Positions 40,693 to 54,100 of a stretch of 64,000 nucleotides of DNA are shown one piece after another. The stretch is from contig CATNEN010000003.1 in the NCBI GenBank assembly GCA_950097015.1, positions 2,727,001-2,791,000 of the forward strand, given 5' to 3'. The position numbers were made by a program, and so were the translations under genes. Each line of letters begins with the position of its first letter. Within the stretch, counting starts at the first letter, position 1. This stretch comes from Macrostomum hystrix (taxonomy: Eukaryota > Platyhelminthes > Macrostomidae). Below the pieces are notes generated by a model, which had not been told where the DNA came from, searched no databases, and saw nothing but the letters and a program-made list of their open reading frames with translations.

Positions 40693-43600
40693 TTCAAAGC
40701 GATTATCTAGTCTGGGGAGTTGTTAAAGAGCAGATTCTCTAATCTCTAGTCTGGGGAGTTGTTAAAGAGCCGATTCTCTAATCTCTAGTCTGGGGAGTTG
40801 TTAAAGAGCCGATTCTCTAATCTCTAGTCTGGGGAGTTGTTAAAGAGCCGATTCTCTAATCTCTAGTCTAGGGAGTTGTTAAAGAGCAGATTCTCTAATC
40901 TCTAGTCTGGGGAGTTGTTAAAGAGCAGATTCTCTAATCTCTAGTCTGGGGAGTTGTTAAAGAGCCGATTCTCTAATCTCTAGTCTGGGGAGTTGTTAAA
41001 GAGCAGATTCTCTAATCTCTAGTCTGGGGAGTTGTTAAAGAGCCGATTCTCTAATCTCTAGTCTGGGGAGTTGTTAAAGAGCCGATTCTCTAATCTCTAG
41101 TCTGGGGAGTTGTTAAAGAGCCGATTCTCTAATCTCTAGTCTGGGGAGTTGTTAAAGAGCCGATTCTCTAATCTCTAGTCTGGGGAGTTGTTAAAGAGCC
41201 GATTCTCTAATCTCTAGTCTGGGGAGTTGTTAAAGAGTCGATTCTCTAATCTCTAGTCTGGGGAGTTGTTAAAGAGCCGATTCTCTAATCTCTAGTCTGG
41301 GGAGTTGTTAAAGAGCCGATTCTCTAATCTCTAGTCTGGGGAGTTGTTAAAGAGCCGATTCTCTAATCTCTAGTCTGGGGAGTTGTTAAAGAGCCGATTC
41401 TCTAATCTCTAGTCTGGGGAGTTGTTAAAGAGCCGATTCTCTAATCTCTAGTCTGGGGAGTTGTTAAAGAGCCGATTCTCTAATCTCTAGTCTGGGGAGT
41501 TGTTAAAGAGCCGATTCTCTAATCTCTAGTCTGGGGAGTTGTTAAAGAGCCGATTCTCTAATCTCTAGTCTGGGGAGTTGTTAAAGAGCAGATTCTCTAA
41601 TCTCTAGTCTGGGGAGTTGTTAAAGAGCAGATTCTCTAATCTCTAGTCTGGGGAGTTGTTAAAGAGCAGATTCTCTAATCTCTAGTCTGGGGAGTTGTTA
41701 AAGAGCCGATTATCTAATCTCTAGTCTGGGGAGTTGTTAAAGAGCAGATTCTCTAATCTCTAGTCTGGGGAGTTGTTAAAGAGCCGATTCTCTAATCTCT
41801 AGTCTGGGGAGTTGTTAAAGAGCCGATTCTCTAATCTCTAGTCTGGGGAGTTGTTAAAGAGCCGATTCTCTAATCTCTAGTCTGGGGAGTTGTTAAAGAG
41901 CCGATTCTCTAATCTCTAGTCTAGGGAGTTGTTAAAGAGCCGATTCTCTAATCTCTAGTCTGGGGAGTTGTTAAAGAGCCGATTCTCTAATCTCTAGTCT
42001 GGGGAGTTGTTAAAGAGCCGATTCTCTAATCTCTAGTCTGGGGAGTTGTTAAAGAGCCGATTCTCTAATCTCTAGTCTGGGGAGTTGTTAAAGAGCCGAT
42101 TCTCTAATCTCTAGTCTGGGGAGTTGTTAAAGAGCAGATTCTCTAATCTCTAGTCTGGGGAGTTGTTAAAGAGCCGATTCTCTAATCTCTAGTCTGGGGA
42201 GTTGTTAAAGAGCCGATTATCTAATCTCTAGTCTGGGGAGTTGTTAAAGAGCCGATTCTCTAATCTCTAGTCTGGGGAGTTGTTAAAGAGCCGATTCTCT
42301 AATCTCTAGTCTGGGGAGTTGTTAAAGAGCCGATTCTCTAATCTCTAGTCTGGGGAGTTGTTAAAGAGCCGATCCTCTAATCTCTAGTCTGGGGAGTTGT
42401 TAAAGAAGCCGATTCTCTAATCTCTAGTCTGGGGAGTTGTTAAAGAGCCGATTATCTAATCTCTAGTCTGGGGAGTTGTTAAAGAGCAGATTCTCTAATC
42501 TCTAGTCTGGGGAGTTGTTAAAGAGCAGATTCTCTAATCTCTAGTCTGGGGAGTTGTTAAAGAGCAGATTCTCTAATCTCTAGTCTGGGGAGTTGTTAAA
42601 GAGCAGATTCTCTAATCTCTAGTCTGGGGAGTTGTTAAAGAGCCGATTCTCTAATCTCTAGTCTGGGGAGTTGTTAAGGAGCCGATTCTCTAATCTCTAG
42701 TCTGGGGAGTTGTTAAAGAGCCGATTCTCTAATCTCTAGTCTGGGGAGTTGTTAAAGAGCCGATTCTCTAATCTCTAGTCTGGGGAGTTGTTAAGGAGCC
42801 GATTATCTAATCTCTAGTCTGGGGAGTTGTTAAAGAGCCGATTCTCTAATCTCTAGTCTGGGGAGTTGTTAAAGAGCCGATTCTCTAATCTCTAGTCTGG
42901 GGAGTTGTTAAAGAGCCGATTCTCTAATCTCTAGTCTGGGGAGTTGTTAAAGAGCAGATTCTCTAATCTCTAGTCTGGGGAGTTGTTAAAGAGCAGATTC
43001 TCTAATCTCTAGTCTGGGGAGTTGTTAAAGAGCCGATTATCTAATCTCTAGTCTAGGGAGTTGTTAAAGAGCAGATTCTCTAATCTCTAGTCTGGGGAGT
43101 TGTTAAAGAGCCGATTCTCTAATCTCTAGTCTGGGGAGTTGTTAAAGAGCAGATTCTCTAATCTCTAGTCTGGGGAGTTGTTAAAGAGCCGATTCTCTAA
43201 TCTCTAGTCTGGGGAGTTGTTAAAGAGCCGATTATCTAATCTCTAGTCTGGGGAGTTGTTAAAGAGCAGATTCTCTAATCTCTAGTCTGGGGAGTTGTTA
43301 AAGAGCCGATTCTCTAATCTCTAGTCTGGGGAGTTGTTAAAGAGCCGATTCTCTAATCTCTAGTCTGGGGAGTTGTTAAAGAGCCGATTATCTAATCTCT
43401 AGTCTGGGGAGTTGTTAAAGAGCCGATTCTCTAATCTCTAGTCTGGGGAGTTGTTAAAGAGCCGATTCTCTAATCTGTAGTCTGGGGAGTTGTTAAAGAG
43501 CCGATTCTCTAATCTCTAGTCTGGGGAGTTGTTAAAGAGCCGATTATCTAATCTCTAGTCTGGGGAGTTGTTAAAGAGCCGATTCTCTAATCTCTAGTCT

Positions 43601-46600
43601 GGGGAGTTGTTAAAGAGCCGATTCTCTAATCTCTAGTCTGGGGAGTTGTTAAAGAGCCGATTCTCTAATCTCTAGTCTGGGGAGTTGTTAAAGAGCCGAT
43701 TATCTAATCTCTAGTCTGGGGAGTTGTTAAAGAGCCGATTATCTAATCTCTAGTCTGGGGAGTTGTTAAAGAGCAGATTCTCTAATCTCTAGTCTGGGGA
43801 GTTGTTAAAGAGCCGATTCTCTAATCTCTAGTCTGGGGAGTTGTTAAAGAGCCGATTCTCTAATCTCTAGTCTGGGGAGTTGTTAAAGAGCCGATTCTCT
43901 AATCTCTAGTCTGGGGAGTTGTTAAAGAGCAGATTCTCTAATCTCTAGTCTGGGGAGTTGTTAAAGAGCCGATTCTCTAATCTCTAGTCTGGGGAGTTGT
44001 TAAAGAGCCGATTCTCTAATCTCTAGTCTGGGGAGTTGTTAAAGAGCAGATTCTCTAATCTCTAGTCTGGGGAGTTGTTAAAGAGCAGATTCTCTAATCT
44101 CTAGTCTGGGGAGTTGTTAAAGAGCCGATTCTCTAATCTCTAGTCTGGGGAGTTGTTAAAGAGCCGATTCTCTAATCTCTAGTCTGGGGAGTTGTTAAAG
44201 AGCCGATTCTCTAATCTCTAGTCTGGGGAGTTGTTAAAGAGCCGATTCTCTAATCTCTAGTCTGGGGAGTTGTTAAAGAGCCGATTCTCTAATCTCTAGT
44301 CTGGGGAGTTGTTAAAGAGCCGATTATCTAATCTCTAGTCTGGGGAGTTGTTAAAGAGCCGATTCTCTAATCTCTAGTCTGGGGAGTTGTTAAAGAGCCG
44401 ATTATCTAATCTCTAGTCTGGGGAGTTGTTAAAGAGCCGATTCTCTAATCTCTAGTCTGGGGAGTTGTTAAAGAGCCGATTATCTAATCTCTAGTCTGGG
44501 GAGTTGTTAAAGAGCCGATTCTCTAATCTCTAGTCTGGGGAGTTGTTAAAGAGCAGATTCTCTAATCTCTAGTCTGGGGAGTTGTTAAAGAGCAGATTCT
44601 CTAATCTCTAGTCTGGGGAGTTGTTAAAGAGCCGATTCTCTAATCTCTAGTCTAGGGAGTTGTTAAAGAGCAGATTCTATAATCTCTAGTCTAGGGAGTT
44701 GTTAAAGAGCCGATTCTCTAATCTCTAGTCTGGGGAGTTGTTAAAGAGCCGATTCTCTAATCTCTAGTCTGGGGAGTTGTTAAAGAGCCGATTCTCTAAT
44801 CTCTAGTCTGGGGAGTTGTTAAAGAGCCGATTCTCTAATCTCTAGTCTGGGGAGTTGTTAAAGAGCCGATTCTCTAATCTCTAGTCTGGGGAGTTGTTAA
44901 AGAGCCGATTCTCTAATCTCTAGTCTGGGGAGTTGTTAAAGAGCCGATTCTCTAATCTCTAGTCTGGGGAGTTGTTAAAGAGCCGATTCTCTAATCTCTA
45001 GTCTGGGGAGTTGTTAAAGAGCCGATTCTCTAATCTCTAGTCTGGGGAGTTGTTAAAGAGCCGATTCTCTAATCTCTAGTCTGGGGAGTTGTTAAAGAGC
45101 AGATTCTCTAATCTCTAGTCTGGGGAGTTGTTAAAGAGCAGATTCTCTAATCTCTAGTCTGGGGAGTTGTTAAAGAGCAGATTCTCTAATCTCTAGTCTG
45201 GGGAGTTGTTAAAGAGCCGATTATCTAATCTCTAGTCTGGGGAGTTGTTAAAGAGCAGATTCTCTAATCTCTAGTCTGGGGAGTTGTTAAAGAGCCGATT
45301 CTCTAATCTCTAGTCTGGGGAGTTGTTAAAGAGCCGATTCTCTAATCTCTAGTCTGGGGAGTTGTTAAAGAGCCGATTCTCTAATCTCTAGTCTGGGGAG
45401 TTGTTAAAGAGCCGATTCTCTAATCTCTAGTCTAGGGAGTTGTTAAAGAGCCGATTCTCTAATCTCTAGTCTGGGGAGTTGTTAAAGAGCCGATTCTCTA
45501 ATCTCTAGTCTGGGGAGTTGTTAAAGAGCCGATTCTCTAATCTCTAGTCTGGGGAGTTGTTAAAGAGCCGATTCTCTAATCTCTAGTCTGGGGAGTTGTT
45601 AAAGAGCCGATTCTCTAATCTCTAGTCTGGGGAGTTGTTAAAGAGCAGATTCTCTAATCTCTAGTCTGGGGAGTTGTTAAAGAGCCGATTCTCTAATCTC
45701 TAGTCTGGGGAGTTGTTAAAGAGCCGATTATCTAATCTCTAGTCTGGGGAGTTGTTAAAGAGCCGATTCTCTAATCTCTAGTCTGGGGAGTTGTTAAAGA
45801 GCCGATTCTCTAATCTCTAGTCTGGGGAGTTGTTAAAGAGCCGATTCTCTAATCTCTAGTCTGGGGAGTTGTTAAAGAGCCGATCCTCTAATCTCTAGTC
45901 TGGGGAGTTGTTAAAGAGCCGATTCTCTAATCTCTAGTCTGGGGAGTTGTTAAAGAGCCGATTCTCTAATCTCTAGTCTGGGGAGTTGTTAAAGAAGCCG
46001 ATTCTCTAATCTCTAGTCTGGGGAGTTGTTAAAGAGCCGATTATCTAATCTCTAGTCTGGGGAGTTGTTAAAGAGCAGATTCTCTAATCTCTAGTCTGGG
46101 GAGTTGTTAAAGAGCAGATTCTCTAATCTCTAGTCTGGGGAGTTGTTAAAGAGCAGATTCTCTAATCTCTAGTCTGGGGAGTTGTTAAAGAGCAGATTCT
46201 CTAATCTCTAGTCTGGGGAGTTGTTAAAGAGCCGATTCTCTAATCTCTAGTCTGGGGAGTTGTTAAGGAGCCGATTCTCTAATCTCTAGTCTGGGGAGTT
46301 GTTAAAGAGCCGATTCTCTAATCTCTAGTCTGGGGAGTTGTTAAAGAGCCGATTCTCTAATCTCTAGTCTGGGGAGTTGTTAAGGAGCCGATTATCTAAT
46401 CTCTAGTCTGGGGAGTTGTTAAAGAGCCGATTCTCTAATCTCTAGTCTGGGGAGTTGTTAAAGAGCCGATTCTCTAATCTCTAGTCTGGGGAGTTGTTAA
46501 AGAGCCGATTCTCTAATCTCTAGTCTGGGGAGTTGTTAAAGAGCAGATTCTCTAATCTCTAGTCTGGGGAGTTGTTAAAGAGCAGATTCTCTAATCTCTA

Positions 46601-49125
46601 GTCTGGGGAGTTGTTAAAGAGCCGATTATCTAATCTCTAGTCTAGGGAGTTGTTAAAGAGCAGATTCTCTAATCTCTAGTCTGGGGAGTTGTTAAAGAGC
46701 CGATTCTCTAATCTCTAGTCTGGGGAGTTGTTAAAGAGCAGATTCTCTAATCTCTAGTCTGGGGAGTTGTTAAAGAGCCGATTCTCTAATCTCTAGTCTG
46801 GGGAGTTGTTAAAGAGCCGATTATCTAATCTCTAGTCTGGGGAGTTGTTAAAGAGCAGATTCTCTAATCTCTAGTCTGGGGAGTTGTTAAAGAGCCGATT
46901 CTCTAATCTCTAGTCTGGGGAGTTGTTAAAGAGCCGATTCTCTAATCTCTAGTCTGGGGAGTTGTTAAAGAGCCGATTATCTAATCTCTAGTCTGGGGAG
47001 TTGTTAAAGAGCCGATTCTCTAATCTCTAGTCTGGGGAGTTGTTAAAGAGCCGATTCTCTAATCTGTAGTCTGGGGAGTTGTTAAAGAGCCGATTCTCTA
47101 ATCTCTAGTCTGGGGAGTTGTTAAAGAGCCGATTATCTAATCTCTAGTCTGGGGAGTTGTTAAAGAGCCGATTCTCTAATCTCTAGTCTGGGGAGTTGTT
47201 AAAGAGCAGATTCTCTAATCTCTAGTCTGGGGAGTTGTTAAAGAGCCGATTCTCTAATCTCTAGTCTGGGGAGTTGTTAAAGAGCCGATTATCTAATCTC
47301 TAGTCTGGGGAGTTGTTAAAGAGCCGATTATCTAATCTCTAGTCTGGGGAGTTGTTAAAGAGCAGATTCTCTAATCTCTAGTCTGGGGAGTTGTTAAAGA
47401 GCCGATTCTCTAATCTCTAGTCTGGGGAGTTGTTAAAGAGCCGATTCTCTAATCTCTAGTCTGGGGAGTTGTTAAAGAGCCGATTCTCTAATCTCTAGTC
47501 TGGGGAGTTGTTAAAGAGCAGATTCTCTAATCTCTAGTCTGGGGAGTTGTTAAAGAGCAGATTCTCTAATCTCTAGTCTGGGGAGTTGTTAAAGAGCCGA
47601 TTCTCTAATCTCTAGTCTGGGGAGTTGTTAAAGAGCAGATTCTCTAATCTCTAGTCTGGGGAGTTGTTAAAGAGCCGATTCTCTAATCTCTAGTCTGGGG
47701 AGTTGTTAAAGAGCCGATTCTCTAATCTCTAGTCTGGGGAGTTGTTAAAGAGCAGATTCTCTAATCTCTAGTCTGGGGAGTTGTTAAAGAGCAGATTCTC
47801 TAATCTCTAGTCTGGGGAGTTGTTAAAGAGCCGATTCTCTAATCTCTAGTCTGGGGAGTTGTTAAAGAGCCGATTCTCTAATCTCTAGTCTGGGGAGTTG
47901 TTAAAGAGCCGATTCTCTAATCTCTAGTCTGGGGAGTTGTTAAAGAGCCGATTCTCTAATCTCTAGTCTGGGGAGTTGTTAAAGAGCCGATTCTCTAATC
48001 TCTAGTCTGGGGAGTTGTTAAAGAGCCGATTCTCTAATCTCTAGTCTGGGGAGTTGTTAAAGAGCCGATTCTCTAATCTCTAGTCTGGGGAGTTGTTAAA
48101 GAGCAGATTCTCTAATCTCTAGTCTGGGGAGTTGTTAAAGAGCCGATTCTCTAATCTCTAGTCTGGGGAGTTGTTAAAGAGCAGATTCTCTAATCTCTAG
48201 TCTGGGGAGTTGTTAAAGAGCAGATTCTCTAATCTCTAGTCTGGGGAGTTGTTAAAGAGCAGATTCTCTAATCTCTAGTCTGGGGAGTTGTTAAAGAGCA
48301 GATTCTCTAATCTCTAGTCTGGGGAGCTGTTAAAGAGCAGATTCTCTAATCTCTAGTCTGGGGAGTTGTTAAAGAGCCGATTCTCTAATCTCTAGTCTGG
48401 GGAGTTGTTAAAGAGCAGATTCTCTAATCTCTAGTCTGGGGAGTTGTTAAAGAGCCGATTCTATAATCTCTAGTCTGGGGAGTTGTTAAAGAGCCGATTA
48501 TCTAATCTCTAGTCTGGGGAGTTGTTAAAGAGCCGATTCTCTAATCTCTAGTCTGGGGAGTTGTTAAAGAGCCGATTCTCTAATCTCTAGTCTGGGGAGT
48601 TGTTAAAGAGCCGATTCTCTAATCTGTAGTCTGGGGAGTTGTTAAAGAGCCGATTCTCTAATCTCTAGTCTGGGGAGTTGTTAAAGAGCAGATTCTCTAA
48701 TCTCTAGTCTGGGGAGTTGTTAAAGAGCAGATTCTCTAATCTCTAGTCTGGGGAGTTGTTAAAGAGCAGATTCTCTAATCTCTAGTCTGGGGAGTTGTTA
48801 AAGAGCCGATTCTCTAATCTCTAGTCTGGGGAGTTGTTAAAGAGCCGATTCTCTAATCTCTAGTCTGGGGAGTTGTTAAAGAGCCGATTCTCTAATCTCT
48901 AGTCTGGGGAGTTGTTAAAGAGCCGATTCTCTAATCTCTAGTCTGGGGAGTTGTTAAAGAGCAGATTCTCTAATCTCTAGTCTGGGGAGTTGTTAAAGAG
49001 CCGATTCTCTAATCTCTAGTCTGGGGAGTTGTTAAAGAGCCGATTCTCTAATCTCTAGTCTGGGGAGTTGTTAAAGAGCAGATTCTCTAATCTCTAGTCT
49101 GGGGAGTTGTTAAAGAAGCAGATTT
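40693..49125. repeat. 39-bp satellite, 8.4 kb (~216 copies)
   Basis: The unit contains TCTAGTCTGGGGAGTTGTTA followed by AAGAGCMGATTCTCTAATC, where M is the main variable site (C or A). A second site gives GATTATCTAATC. Rare marker units repeat in order: GATCCTCTAA at 42371 and 45882, AAAGAAGCCG at 42402 and 45991, TAATCTGTAG at 43471, 47060 and 48619. This shows a duplicated block of about 90-92 units (3.5-3.6 kb). It occupies the spacer between the KCTD 5' side and the FAM227 3' end. No spacer sequences are present. Confidence 0.98.
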
Positions 49126-49384
49126 TCAGCATTTTTAAAACACTGTGCAGCATTTCTTCAAGACTTTCAAAGAAACAATGCAGCGATAAAAAAATAAAGT
49201 CTATATTATTTATAAGTCGAGAAGACAGGCAAATGTGTGGAAGTAACGAGTTTAGAAAATCTTTAGAAAAAGTAAAAAAATAATTTTCCGATTTATTTGA
49301 AGTCCTAAAAAATAAGTACATGTAAAAATGTATCACAACTTTGAACAAAAAATTCGGACGGAAATATGCTAAATATGCTTCTGT
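49126..49384. other. Unique spacer between arrays
   Basis: AT-rich. An 84-codon minus-strand ORF (49094-49348) runs from the array edge and is unlikely to be a gene. Confidence 0.35.
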
Positions 49385-49940
49385 AAAAACGATTCTCTAA
49401 GTGCTTTTAGGACGATTCTCAAGGTAATTTTAGGACGATTCTAAGGTGTTTTTAGGACGATTCTCAATGTGTTTTTAGGACGTTTCTTAAGATTTTTAGG
49501 ACGATTCTCAATGTAATTTTAGGACGATTCTCAATGTAATTTTAGGACGATTCTCAAGGTGTTTTAGGAAGATTCTCAATGTAATTTTAGGACGATTCTC
49601 AAGGTGTTTTAGGACGAATCTCAAGGTGTTTTAGGAAGATTCTCAATGTAATTTTAGGACGATTCTCAAGATGTTTTTAGGACGATTCTTAGGGTATATT
49701 AGGACGATTCTCAGGGTATTTTTAGGACGATTCTCAAGGTGTTTTTAGGACGATTCTTAGGGTATATTAGGACGATTCTCAGGGTGTTTTTAGGACGATT
49801 CTCAATGTGTTTTTAGGACGATTCTCAATGTGTTTTTAGGACGATTCTCAAGGTGTTTTTAGGACGATTCTCAATGTGTTTTTAGGACGATTCTTAAGGA
49901 ATTTTTAGGACGATTCTAAAGGTATTTTAGGACGATTCCC
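49385..49940. repeat. ~23-bp minisatellite
   Basis: About 24 copies of a unit containing TTTTAGGACGATTCTCAAGG, more diverged than neighbouring arrays. GATTCTC is shared with the adjacent 39-bp satellite, which might indicate common origin. Confidence 0.95.
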
Positions 49941-50222
49941 AGATTAAACTGATAATTCGATACGGGTGCATATAAAATATAGAAAATAAGGCAAATTCTA
50001 ATTCGATCGATCGATCAGTTAAAAAACGACAACGATATGTACACATATTTAAATAAGCTAAAGTACACATAATTCTTAGAAAATCATTAGATCAGCAAGC
50101 TATTATACGTGATATCTTTTAAAGCGATAGACTGTTATGCTAGAAACAGGTGAAAAAAAGTTAATTCCGCACCAAGCGCTTCAATTCTGGGGAATATCCG
50201 CATGGCAAGTACTTCGGGAACT
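49941..50222. other. 3' flank of the FAM227-like gene
   Basis: AT-rich sequence after the FAM227 stop codon (minus strand). It probably includes the 3' untranslated region. No AATAAA was noticed close to the stop. Confidence 0.4.
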
Positions 50223-51111
50223 TCAGGAAGCAGCTGCTCGACGACTCCGCTGAATCAGAGCTGCCTCGATGGCTTCGGCGGCTCCGACCGGCTCGTCGTC
50301 GGGTCGACGCTGGCTCTCGCGCAGGATGAGGTCGGCGAGACGGGCGACCTCGCTTCGGTCGGCAAGGAGGGCGTCGCGAGCCCGATCGAGAGACCGAGAA
50401 TGTTCGATGTGGCGCTTGTGCCTTCGGGGCAAGTAGAAAGACAGGTAGAAGAACAGGTAAGAAAAGTAGAACAACAGGTAAGACAGGTAAAAGAACAGGT
50501 AAGACAGGTTGAAGAACAGGTAAGACAGGTTGAAGAGCAGGTAAGACAGGTAAGACAGGTAGAAGAACAGGTAAAACTGGTAGAAGAACAGGTAAGACTG
50601 GTAGAAGAACAGGTAAGACAGGTTGAAGAACAGGTAAGACAGGCAGCAGGACACGTCGAACTCACTGAGTCACCAGTGTCGATTCGTTTCGCCTTCGCCG
50701 ATGCCTGAAGGCGGCAGCGCGAGCCGCCTGCTCGGCGGAGTTGGCGGCCAGAATCTCGGCGTAGGTTGGCGCGTCAGCAGGCGGCGGATCTCGCAGCTCC
50801 AGCCGGCTGACCAGCGAGTCGGTACCGGCCTCGGTCAGGAGGCGGTGCCGGCCGAGGAACTGCCGAATCATTGGCGATCGGCCGTTGGTGTTGAAGACCA
50901 ACTGGCGCTCGGATGGACCGGGGCCCAACGGATGGGATTCCTGACAGTTATTAGTTTAGGGATTAGAGAGGATTTGGGATTAAGGGATTAGTTGTTTTAA
51001 GCAAGGACAGTAAGACAGACCCTGACTGGCGGTTTGCGAGCAGATACGGATTTGGCAAACGACTGAGCAGTTAGATTAGTGGCTTTCGAGCGACTCAGCA
51101 TCAGGGACTGC

Positions 51112-51146
<35 letters not shown>

Positions 51147-54100
51147 AATGCTGACTGCCGATTTGGCAGCCTCACCAGCCAGCGGTGACGTTACTGTATC
51201 GACGCCAGTGGCCGATGCGTCACTCTGAACTAGAGCCTTGTCTAGCAGCTGAAATGTGTCTGCGGGGAAAGTGGGCGAAGGAACAGAATGGATTGCTAGT
51301 CTAGCCTCTCGGTGGATGAAGGAACAGAATGGATTGCTAGTCTAGCCTCTCAGTGGGTGAAGGAACAGAATGGATTGCTAGTCTAGCCTCTCAGTGGGTG
51401 AAGGAACAGAATGGATTGCTAGTCTAGCCTCTCAGTGGGTGAAGGAACAGAATGGATTGCTAGTCTAGCCTCTCAGTGGGTGAAGGAACAGAATGGATTG
51501 CTAGTCTAGCCTCTCAGTGGGTGAAGGAACAGAATGGATTGCTAGTCTAGCCTCTCAGTGGGTGAAGGAATAGAATGGATTGCTAGTCTAGCCTCTCAGT
51601 GGGTGAAGTGAACAGAATGGATTGCTAGTCTAGCCTCTCAGTGGGTGAAGTGAACAGAATGGATTGCTAGTCTAGCCTCTCAGTGGGTGAAGTGAACAGA
51701 ATGGATTGCTAGTCTAGCCTCTCAGTGGGTGAAGGAATAGAATGGATTGCTAGTCTAGCCTCTCAGTGGGTGAAGTGAACAGAATGGATTGCTAGTCTAG
51801 CCTCTCAGTGGGTGAAGTGAACAGAATGGATTGCTAGTCTAGCCTCTCAGTGGGTGAAGGAACAGAATGGATTGCTAGTCTAGCCTCTCAGTGGGTGAAG
51901 GAACAGAATGGATTGCTAGTCTAGCCCCTCAGTGGATATTATTGAATATTATTGACGACATTACAATTATTAATTAGTGCAAATGATATCGGCTGTATTT
52001 AGGCGGGACATGCAGGTTTTTAAAGCTATGAAAGGTTTTCATAAAAAATCATCTATCGATAACAAAAGTGGATTTATGAGTGAATGCGTTTAAGGCGCAA
52101 ACGATCGATATAATAGCAGAGAAAACTAATTAATAACACCACGATAAGCAATAACAGTTTGATACAGATGGGTGATAAGGTGACATGCAGATAAGGTGCT
52201 TAGTAACAAATAGCTTTTTAGCAACAATTCGGCTTTGTGAAGTTTCGGGTTTTGGGAAGTGTCGGGTTCGGGGAAGTTTCGGGTTAAGGGAAGTTTTGGG
52301 TTAAGGGAAGTGTCAGGTTCGGGGAAGTTTCGGCTTAAGGGAAGTTTTGGGTTAAGGGAAGTGTCGGGTTCGGGGAAGTTTCGGGTTTTGGGAAGTTTTG
52401 GGTTAAGGGAAGTGTCGAGTTCGGGGAAGTTTCGGGTTTGGGGAAGTTTCGGGTTTAGGGAAGTTTTGGGTTTGGGGAAGTTTCGGGTTCGGGGAAGTTT
52501 CGGGTTAAGGGAAGTTTCGGGTTAAGGGAAGTGTCGGGTTCGGGGAAGTGTCGGGTTCGGGGAAGTTTTGGGTTTGGGGAAGTTTCGGGTTTAGGGAAGT
52601 TTTGGGTTCGGGGAAGTTTTGGGTTCGGGGAAGTTTCGGGTTAAGGGAAGTTTCGGGTTCGGGGAAGTTTCGGGTTCGGGGGAAGTTTCGGGTTCGGGGA
52701 AGTTTCGGGTTTGGGGATGTTTCTAATGGTTTTGAAGTCTAGCTTGCAAAATGTTTCTTACGCATTGCATACAAACAGTTTTAAATAAAATGTAAAAGCA
52801 TCAATAATGTGAATCGCACAGCAATAGTTGGGTGAGTGCAAGTCACTAACCGAAACAGGCAAAGCTGTCCTATAATCCAGTTTACCTTTGTACAGCAGAC
52901 GAATTCTACGCCGTCTGATCAATTCTTTGTCGACTAAGTTTTAGAAAAATGCAAAAAAACTAGTTTTGGTAAAGTTTTTGTAACACTTATTTTTAATTTC
53001 ACATCAAACACTAACAAATTAATTAGCAGTCAGATTGGTTACATTAGAAGGGCTAAGGATAGTCAAAAGATTAGTTGAAGAAATGATGCTTACAAAAAGG
53101 AAAAAATATGCATACATTTTATAACACTACAAAAATATTAATTTTGTTTTTAGGTGAGAATTTTTTTATAGAAAACCTAAACTGACATGCTAAATTATGT
53201 ATCTCACCCTCTCTTATCTACATCTCACCCTTTCTTATCTACATCTCACCTTGTCTTATCTACATCTCACCCACTCTTATCTACATCTCACCCACTCTTA
53301 TCTACATCTCACCCTCTCTTATCTACATCTCACCCTCTCTTATCTACATTTCACCCACTCTTATCTACATCTCACCTTCTCTTATATACATCTCAACCAC
53401 TCTTATCTAAATCACACCCTCTCTTATCTACATCTCACCCACTCTTATATACATCACACCCTCTCTTATCTACATCTCACCCTCTCTTATATACATCTCA
53501 CCCACTCTTATCTACATCTCACCCTCTCTTATATACATCTCACCCACTCTTATATACATCTCACCCACTCTTATATACATCTCACCCTCTCTTATATACA
53601 TCACACCCTCTCTTATCTAAATCACACCCTCTCTTATATACATCTCACCCACTCTTATCTACATCTCACCCACTCTTATCTACATCTCACCCACTATTAT
53701 CTACATCTCACCTTCTCTTATATACATCTCACCCTCTCTTATCTACATCCCACCTTCTCTTATCTACATCTCACCTTCTCTTATCTACATCTCACCCTCT
53801 CTTATATACATCTCACCCTCTCTTATATACATCTCACCCTCTCTTATCTACATCTCACCTTCTCTTATCTACATCTCACCCACTCTTATCTACATCTCAC
53901 CCACTCTTATCTACATCTCACCCTCTCTTATATATATCTCACCTTCTCTTATCTACATCTCACCTTCTCTTATCTACATCTCACCCTCTCTTATATACAT
54001 CTCACCCTCTCTTATCTACATCTCACCCTCTCTTATCTACATCTCACCCACTCTTATCTACATCTCACCCTCTCTTATCTACATCTCACCTTCTCTTATC

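Noticed and set aside
40693-49125. Regular direct repeats suggesting a CRISPR array
   Set aside because: Units are contiguous with no unique spacers, there are no cas genes, and the DNA is clearly eukaryotic.
50202-50708. 168-codon plus-strand ORF with Val-Glu-Glu-Gln repeats resembling a coiled coil
   Set aside because: It is antisense to FAM227 exons 8-9 and owes its repeats to the 21-bp intronic minisatellite.
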